Part shown: in pieces, positions 56,884-64,000 of the stretch | Layout: each line of letters begins with the position of its first letter | Numbering within the stretch: position 1 is the stretch's first letter | From: Rhipidocladum racemiflorum | Lineage: Eukaryota > Streptophyta > Magnoliopsida > Poales > Poaceae | Assembly: GCA_036346355.1 (NCBI GenBank) | Contig: CM070575.1 | Coordinates: forward strand, 58,905,915-58,969,914 | DNA: 64,000 nt | Reading direction: 5' to 3' | Made by a program: the position numbers and the translations under genes | Notes under the pieces: generated by a model | Databases searched by the model: none | Told to the model about the DNA's origin: nothing | Seen by the model: only the letters and a program-made list of their open reading frames with translations

Positions 56884-59275
56884 CTGTAACATCTCAAAAA
56901 TAGGCTTAGCATAAATGGTGCATTTAAACATTTGATTGAACCAAAAATCTGAATTTATAAAGTTTCACTTCTTGAATTGGAATTGGTTTCCAAAATAAAA
57001 TCAAATAGAAAATAGTAAAAAAGGTAAAAGTGAGAGAGTAAAAGTAAAATGGTAATAAAATATTTACACTAAGGTAAATTTGGTCAATATCAACTTTTTC
57101 CCAAAAGTCAAAAAGTAAAAGTGAATGCATTAATTAAAAGTAAGGATTTAAAAACAATAGAATGTTATTGTCATCTCAATCTTGTCACAATTATATAAAA
57201 TAAAATGAACAAACTATTAAAATAAGTTTCACAAATAATCTGAATTTTAAATTTCCATCTCATCTGATTATTACTTAAGTCCCAGATAATTTAAAGTAAA
57301 TATTCTTTTCTCCTTTCAAATATAAAACTCAGTCTCATGATAAATAAAATCTGGGAATTCATGTATTCAAGTCATCTCCTAGACCAAAAATTCATCGAAG
57401 AAATAAGATGTGCATGTTATTCTAAGAAAACTTGGATCTGCCAACCATTCAAGAATGACTAGTGAGCCCTACGATTCATAAAACCTTGCCTGTTAGTATA
57501 TGTTCTGGAGCCAGCACGTCATGCAAATCATTCTGGAATTCTCTTTTCCTCTCATCTCACCTTTCTCTATTTCTTCTCTCTATTTCTACTCTCTCCCAGC
57601 CGAACATGGCCACTGCATCGCCTCCATTTCTTGTCTTTTCTTCAGTCAAGCCCAACCCTCAGTAGCTAGCGTGACAAGACACTGCCATCCCTGCAAATCA
57701 CTACCTCTTGCGTGCCTCGCCCATACCCTGTTCGGCCATTACTTCACCACGCACTGCAGCTGGTCTTAGCTGCCGTAATGATGTCCGTCCTTGCTATTCC
57801 CATTCACACAGGCCACCGCTGTTGCTCCCGACCTTACTGCCGGCCATTCCTTCTGAGACTACAAGGTCACCCGAGCCTCCCTAATCTTCTTCACGACCTC
57901 TACTACCAACCCCAAGCCCAGTTTAGTGCAGAAACCACCTCCTTGATCAGCCCTGACCAAGCCGTGTCTCTGCGCTTGCGCATGAGCTCCTCTTGTGTTG
58001 CCACGGCAAGCTCACCATTTCCGTGCTCAGCAATCACCGCTTTAGCTCAGCTACAGATTCACCCAAGACCAACCGAGCTCCTTCCTGCCCTCCAGCAACC
58101 CCATTCCTCCCCTTGCTTCATCCAGTCGAGACAAGTCCCAGGATTTCTAGTTCTTCTCCATGACCGGCCAAACACAGAGCAATGGGGGAAATCCAAAATT
58201 TAACCATCATGCTTCTCCATTGCCGCAGCTTCACCGAATAAGGGAGGGATCCGAATTCCAACAGCTCAGTGAGGACCACATCAATTCGCTGGTAATAGAG
58301 CACCTTAGTGCAACCATGAAATCTTTGCACAAATCAATTTCAGCTTGGAGTTCCTGGAGGATCGCCGCATCGAGGCATGTCTTCTTCAGATCCGGCTACA
58401 CGGCGGTGGGTCACTCCATTCGTCTTCCAGCCTAGGGGACCGACAAAATGGAACACCCCTCGCCCCCTATCGCTCCTCCGCCCGCCGTCCGGCCCGCTTC
58501 GATCCTCCTTGCTGCCGGCCACCGCGCCCAATCTCACGGCCGCACCCCTCTGCTGGGTGCCTTGTCCGGTAGGCACTGAATTCAGCCAAGCACTCCTTTG
58601 CGTTTCCCTTAGCCCTCTCCAACTGAGCAGGTCACCGACTGGCCGAGCCGTGTACCCCTCACCACCGGACTTGCTCACCAGAACCGCCGCCGAAGAGCCT
58701 TACATGCCCCAGCTCTGTTCTTCACTTCCACTCTAATTGTTTCCTTCCCTGCCTGGTGAACCGGTCCCAAGGTAATACTCCCTCCAGTTTGATAATAGAT
58801 ATCGTTTTGTATATCGACACGGTCTTCAAAACACAACTTTGACCGCTAATTTTTATTATAATATATTTATAAAACCCAATAAAATTATAATATTATGAAA
58901 GTACTTCTCGACACAAGTCTACACATATAATTTTCATATATCCAATTTAAATATTTAAAAATATATCGATAATTAAAGTTTTAGAAGTTTGACCATCACT
59001 ATGTCCAAAACGATATCTATTATCAAACTGGAGGGAGTAGAAAGTATTTTCAGTTAAGTTCTTAGTTCCATGACATATGGGACCGCCCTCCTTTGAGCTT
59101 TTAGTCCAGAGTCTAGAGTCAGACTCGATAAACAAGAAGTGCACTAAAACCTGGTTATTCTCCATTTCATAAACTAGTTTAATTAATCTTTGAATATAAA
59201 AGAACATAAGTAGTGTTAATCAAGCTCAACTAAACCTTGTTTAGATTTACATGTATATTAGACCTATGAAAACAT
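56884..59275 (+). mobile_element. LTR-like sequence, + strand, carrying a Stowaway MITE
   Basis: It begins TGTAACATCTCAAAAATAGG and shows the same pattern as the other long LTRs here: AT-rich first part, a pyrimidine-rich stretch (57556-57600), and GC-rich sequence with loose open frames (57600-58740). No polypurine tract precedes it. The right end is not found; a copia element begins near 59280. The 163-codon frame at 57712-58203 lacks any recognisable domain and is considered LTR sequence. Confidence 0.5.
58779..59037. mobile_element. Stowaway MITE, 259 bp, TA target duplication
   Basis: CTCCCTCCAGTTTGATAATA at the left and, in reverse, CTCCCTCCAGTTTGATAATA at the right, inverted over at least 33 bp (through GATATCGTTTTG), with TA on both sides (58777-58778 and 59038-59039). 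This is the Tc1/mariner-type Stowaway signature. No coding. Confidence 0.97.
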
Positions 59276-59279
59276 TCAT

Positions 59280-60193
59280 GCAAGAAGGTAGTTAAGATAA
59301 GGGAATAATTTAAAGACAGCGTGATCTATGCCCCTTTTTGTTAAACATCTAGGTATTATTTTGATTTCAGATTTGAATATGAAACGTAATTCCAAAATAA
59401 TCAAACACAGCAAGCTAGACAGAAGATACCACATATTTCTAAAAAGTAATGAACAGAGGGAAGAATTCTTACGATGGGCTTGATGACGAAATGGAAGCAG
59501 CGCAGTAGTGATCGGCCGTAGAAGAAGTAGTCGACGCAGAGAAATCTTGAGCGGTCGCGCGATTCGCCTGCCCGAAACCTTATTGCCGCCCCGTGCGTGT
59601 TCTCGGCTGCGACAGCGGCTCGGAGATCCCACTCTCCTTGCCTCGCGGTGCACGCCGAGAGGAAGGTCGGCGAAGAACGAGCAAAGACGAAGACGCAAAT
59701 ACGTATCACAAGGATGAACGCGAGTGCTAGAGAAAAACTCACATTCGATCTGGGCGTCTGCATTTTATAGCCTCAAGATCGCAACGGTCAATAAATTGAC
59801 CGCTACGACCATTATACACTAGTAACTGATGTCATCAAATTACTGTTTCTATTAGAAACTGACGCCATTATCATGGCTGTTTCAATTCTCAGAAACCGAA
59901 ATTTAAAAAGGGTTTAAACATGCCAGGATTTAATCCACCGCACGGCGACCCGCGACGTCGCAAGTCACAAGTCACGCGGGAAAAATACGCGGTAATTCGC
60001 GAAATACGCTACAAGGCGGCGCTGCGCGCAGGACTTTAGCCATGCTCCTCACCCTCCATCTGCCTTATTACAAGGCATGGTGGGAGCTCTCCCTTTTAAA
60101 TTGGTATTCTCCTCTCTCAACTAGCAATATGGTACTAATCTTTGTAGCTTTGGCATTAGAGATAAATGGGCCACTTGGGCCTTATTTCTAACA
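59280..60193 (-). mobile_element. 3' LTR of a copia element, minus strand
   Basis: On the minus strand it starts TGTTAGAAATAAGGCCC at 60193, right after a purine run GGTGGGGGAT. A TATA box, GGCTATAAAATG, lies at 59772-59761 on the minus strand. The left boundary is approximate, since no clean CA end with duplication was identified. Open frames in the transcribed part (59276-59763) are not genes. Confidence 0.75.
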
Positions 60194-60745
60194 ATCCCCC
60201 ACCAATGCCGAAGCAGACAAAGACTCAAAAGTTTGATCATTGTGTTGAATTTTCGTTTAATATATCAATGTTTCGGTGCAAGTCCCATACGGGTTGAACT
60301 TTCACCTAGAATAACGTGATCTATCCTTCCACAGCTAATGAATGGACTCAGCCTTGAATTCACAGCTTTGTGTGGTTAGATTTCACCCGAAATCTTAACT
60401 GATACTAGGCTGCCAAAGAACTTCAACTCAACGGAGCGTTAAGTGGTCATGCTCCCTAATCTTCTCATGAGCTTTCTAGAGAATGCCCCCTTTCTCGTGA
60501 ACTGCGACCTCACAGTTTGGCTCAAGTAGGTGTATTCATTTTAGGTATCCTGTAGGCCGATACCTTTTCCTCTCATTAGGACAATAGAATACATTAAGAT
60601 TTTAAATCAGCCTTCCATACAGATTAGAGTACTTAGAACATGGGTAGATTTAGTGTACTCTCTTGTTACAACCACAACTTGTTTTTCCTATTACCTAATT
60701 CACGGGATCTCCAATCAAAAGGATGTGTTACAATTGTGAAGTAAC

Positions 60746-62528
60746 TCATATGGGCCTCATTCCCATGTCCTTCGACGCAATAGAAATCGCATTTTTTGTT
60801 AACCCTTTTGTAAAAGGGTCTGCCAGATTTTTCTCAGTGCGTATATAATTGACAGCTATAACTCCGGAGCATTTTAATTTTCTGACAGATTTAAACCTGC
60901 GTTTCACATGTCTGGAGGACTTCATATTATCCTTAGTACTCATAACCTTGATCAACACTGTTTGGTTATCGCAGTACATTAGGATCACCGGGATTGGTTT
61001 CTCAACCAATGGCAAGTCCAACAGAAGCTCTCTTAGCCATTCAGCCTCAAAAGCGGCCGTGTCTAATGCTACAAGCTCGGCTTCCATGGTTGACCGCGTC
61101 AATATAGTCTGCTTACATGACCTCCATGAAATCAAGCAGACCCGCTAGTGTAAACACATAACCACTTGTAGCTTTGATCTCATCTCGCATCGAGATCCAA
61201 TTTGAATCACTATACCCTTCTAATACCTGAGGGTATCCAAAGATAGTGAATTTCATAAGAGGTAGTACCTCTCGAGATAGCGCAACACTCTCTCAAGAGC
61301 CTCCCAATGATCATCTCCTGATTCGATGTAAATCGGCTTAATTTGCTCACAAGAAATGAGATGTCAGTCTTGTTGCACCGTATAAATACATAAGGGACCC
61401 TATAATTTGTGAATATTTTAATTGATTTTTCCCTAATCCATTATTTTTGCGAAGTTTTACACTTGCATCATAGGGAGTTGGGGCTACTTTGCGATTCTCA
61501 AAGCCGGGCGGCTCAATAATTTTTCTCGCATAATGGGACCGACTCAAAGTAATCCCATTCTCGCCTCGATCAATTTAATATTTAGAATTACATCTGCCTC
61601 ACCCATGTCTTTCATATCAAAACAACTAGATAGGAAAGACTTGACCTCGTCAATGATAGCAGTGTTAGTCCCAAATATAAGTATGTCATCAACATACAAA
61701 CACAAGATTACTCCTTGACCCCCACCATAGCGATAGTAAACACATTTATCCGCCTCATTCACAGCAAAACCAGCAGATGTCAATGTTTTATCAAACTTTT
61801 CGTGCCATTGTTTAGGTGCTTGCTTTAAGCCATACAAGGATTTTAATAATTTGCATACTTTATTTTCTGTCCGATGTCGCATAACCATCTGGTTGCTCCA
61901 TATAGATTTCTTCCTCCAACTCTCCATTGAGGAAAGCTGTCTTTACATCCATTTGATGGACGTGTAGATCATAGGAAGCTGCTAATGCAATTAGCACTCT
62001 AATGGTAGTTAATCTGGCAACAGGAGAATAAGTATCAAAATAATCCTCTCCTTCTTTCTAGGTATAGCCCTTGGCTACAAGCCTTGCCTTATATTTATCA
62101 ACAGTACCATCAGGCCTCATTTTCTTTTTAAAGATCCACTTACATCCAACTGGTTTACACCCAGTAGGAAGTTCAGTGATCTCCCATGTTCCATTAGCCA
62201 TGATGGAATCCATCTACTTCTGAATGACCTCTTTCCAATACTCTGCATCAGGTGATGCATAAGCCCCTGAAAGAGTTTTTGGCACATCATCCACAAGATA
62301 TACAATAAAGTCATCACCAAAGGTTTTCTCAACCCTTTGTCTTTTGCTCCTACGAGGAGCCTCATTTGTGACAATATTGTTATCCTCCTCAGGGATATCA
62401 CAAGCTGGTTCAACAATATTTGGTAACTCAGAAGTAGATGGAAGATCAGAAGTTTTAGAATTTTCATTAAAGACTGATGCTCTCATTGGATAAATATTCT
62501 CAAAGAAAGAAGCATCTCTTGATTCCAT
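60746..62528 (-). pseudogene. Copia reverse transcriptase and RNase H
   Basis: Pieces: 62528-62214, a linker ending in the RT start (SPDAEYWKEVIQK); about 62215-61930 in other frames (KWIFKKKMRPDGTVDKYKAR, a TAG stop after AKGYT, then QMDVKTAFLNGELEEEIY); 61927-61544 with SLYGLKQAPKQWHEKFD and the catalytic LYVDDIL near 61690; 61547-61347 with KYSQIIGSLMYLYGATR; and RNase H 61135-60746 with TRSTMEAELVALDTA, MYCDNQTVL and KNLADPFTKGL. At least three frame changes and one stop (CAG-to-TAG type) are seen. The enzyme would copy the element RNA inside the particle. Confidence 0.9.
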
Positions 62529-62810
62529 TATTGTGTTAGCAATAATCTCAAGGAATCTGATTTTACTACTAAAAATCTATAGGTCAGATCTTGTTATGTG
62601 CATATCCTTAAAAATGCAATCGATCGCTTTAGGTCCAAGCTTTCTCTTTTACGCAATGGTATATTGACCTTAGCCAAACAAATTTACGTTCGCGAGAAAA
62701 TTGATATTTGGTTTTCTCCTTCCATCCCTCATACGGAGTAATCTCACTTCTTTTAGTAATTACTCTGTTGAGGACAAAGGTTGCCGTTAAGATAGCTTCC
62801 CCACCATGAC

Positions 62811-63575
62811 TTAGGCATACCAAAGACTCTCTAACATGGCATTCACCAAGTCTGTTAGTGTCCGGTTTTTCCTCTCAGCCACCCCATTAGATTGAGGCGA
62901 GTATGGTGGTGTCACTTCATGGATTATACCATGCTCAGCACAATATTGGGAGAATTCCTGAGAGATATACTCTCCTCCACGGTCAGACCTTAACCTTTTA
63001 ATTTTCTTTTCTAGTTGGTTCTCAACCTCAACCTTATAGATTTTGATGTAGTTTAAAACTTCATCCTTTGTTTTCAGCAAATACACATAACAATAACGTG
63101 TTGCATCGTCTATAAAAGTTAGAAAATATCTTTTGCCTCCTTTTGTCAACAATCCATTCATCTCACACAAATCAGAATGGATGAGATCTAATGGTGCCAA
63201 ATTCTTTTCTTCCTCTAACCCCTTAAATGGTTTCCGAGGTTGTTTTGCTTGCACGCAAGATTGGCACTTTGATTCTTTGACAATATCACATTTTGGAATT
63301 ATTTCAAATCTGGACATTCGAGCAATGGTATCATAACCAATATGACATAAACGAGAATGCCAAACATTGGATTCACAATTATTAACTTGAGTAGCAACAT
63401 TTAAATTTAAACAAGACTCCAGTACACTTAAGTGGAACAGACCTCCGCTTTCATAACCTTTTCCAATAAAGTTTCCAAACTTGGACATTACAACTTTATT
63501 AGACTCAAATACTAGCTTATAGCCATCTCGACATAATAGGGAACCGCTAACAAGATTCTTATTTATTGTTGGCAC
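62811..63575 (-). pseudogene. Copia integrase (core intact)
   Basis: A 254-codon frame. It starts with the end of the pre-integrase region (INKNLVSGSLLCRDGYKLVF). Next is the HHCC zinc-binding segment (WHSRLCHIGYDTIARMS ... CQSCVQAKQ). The catalytic core follows: Asp in LDLIHSDLCEMNG, Asp in LRSDRGGEYIS, Glu in QSNGVAERKNRT, so all three catalytic residues are present. The frame stops at 62811, after which the integrase tail continues in another frame (62823-62629, LTATFVLNRVITKRSEITPY). A one-base shift separates it from the protease frame upstream, where the two overlap at 63563-63575. Confidence 0.9.
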
Positions 63576-63997
63576 ATCTTTGCCACGTTTCTCAAGCGGA
63601 CAGTCTTCCCTGAAGTGAGCTTCAGTTCTACCGTGCCAACACCACTCACAAAAGCATGCGACCCGTTCCCCATTAGGACGGAGGAAGCCCCTGCTGCCTG
63701 GTAAGAAGAAAATAGAGATATATCAGAACATACGTGAACATTTGCACCAGTATCAACCCACCAATCAGTGGATTGACATGCTGAAAAAACAACAGGAGAA
63801 TTACCATACCCTCCTGAAGTAGTTCCCTCACTTATGGTCACGTTGGCAATTTTCTTGCCTTGCTCATTTGGCCTGTTCTTGCGGAAACGACAGTCTTTAG
63901 CCATGTGACCATCTTTTCCGCACACATAACAGGTAATGTTCTTCATATTTTTCTTCTCAAACTTCTTCTTGAAGCTAGTATTCTTGTTTGGTTTCAA
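63563..63997 (-). pseudogene. Copia gag C-terminus with zinc knuckle, and protease
   Basis: The zinc knuckle CYVCGKDGHMAKDC (C-x2-C-x4-H-x4-C) lies at about 63931-63890, and the copia protease motif WWVDTGANVHVC, with its catalytic D-T-G, at about 63757-63722. The frame is open from the window edge to 63563, where it ends in LRNVAKMCQQ just as the integrase frame begins, so one base was gained or lost there. The N-terminal part of Gag is outside the window. Confidence 0.88.
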
Positions 63998-64000
63998 GCC

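Larger units (their letters stand above)
60194..64000 (-). mobile_element. Ty1/copia element, 3' portion, running off the window
   Basis: Minus-strand order from the right edge: gag zinc knuckle, protease, integrase, RT, RNase H, a 550-bp non-coding 3' segment (60194-60745) and the 3' LTR. Integrase before RT is the copia order. The 5' LTR and most of gag lie beyond 64000. Frameshifts and stops separate the domains, so the copy is inactive. Confidence 0.92.

Noticed and set aside
57712..58203. 163-codon + strand open frame, Pro/Leu/His-rich
   Set aside because: No recognisable domain. It lies in the GC-rich part of an LTR-like sequence, where long chance frames also occur in other copies.

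Overview
The window looks like repeat-dense nuclear DNA from a grass (Poaceae). The basis is a DUF4220/DUF594 gene of the type expanded in grasses, a Stowaway MITE, MuDR-type and CACTA transposons, Ty3/gypsy chromoviruses with very long LTRs opening TGTAAC, and copia elements. The species cannot be resolved from sequence alone. Nearly every base belongs to a layered set of transposable elements; the one clear host gene is itself broken. No tRNA, rRNA, CRISPR array or bacterial-style operon was seen.

Left block (1-11955): a degenerate Ty3/gypsy chromovirus on the + strand (gag, protease, RT, RNase H, integrase, chromodomain, polypurine tract, 3' LTR). A minus-strand long LTR (1-1217) sits in its gag. 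A 6.56-kb minus-strand solo-LTR-like element (4616-11179, TSD AGTTC) sits exactly between the integrase and the chromodomain, and itself contains a 1.08-kb solo LTR (9188-10267, TSD AGGAG). A 256-bp fold-back lies in the 3' LTR region.

Middle (11956-33946): a CACTA element (11956-16081, TSD GCT) with a truncated TNP2 transposase; Helitron-like ends; two copies of a small MITE; a CACTA-like terminal fragment; then the DUF4220/DUF594 gene (18887-21047, minus), broken by a 160-bp MITE with a 10-bp TSD. Some 170 bp upstream of that gene begins a 12.7-kb MULE (21221-33937, TSD AGCTAGCTA). On its minus strand the MULE carries a core-deleted MuDR-type transposase, a multi-exon plant-mobile-domain (PMD) gene and a third Asp-rich open frame. 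It was later hit by a 3.64-kb solo LTR (22350-25988, TSD ATTAT).

Right block (33947-64000): a copia 5' LTR with leader; a chromovirus 3' LTR (36293-39911) meeting tail-to-tail a related minus-strand LTR (39912-43591) that carries a GTTAAC minisatellite; a copia-like LTR; a young but frameshifted minus-strand Ty3 chromovirus with both LTRs (46070-55231); a remnant of the minus-strand element's other LTR; a + strand long LTR carrying a Stowaway MITE; and the 3' part of a minus-strand copia element running off the right edge.

These elements do not work together as a pathway: the layout is a history of nested insertions, solo-LTR formation and deletions. The most distinctive items are the three-gene MULE with its palindromic subterminal sites, the contrast between pure C-to-T decay in one chromovirus and indel decay in the other, the near-perfect hairpin at 11609-11864, and the palindrome and minisatellite structure inside the giant LTRs.
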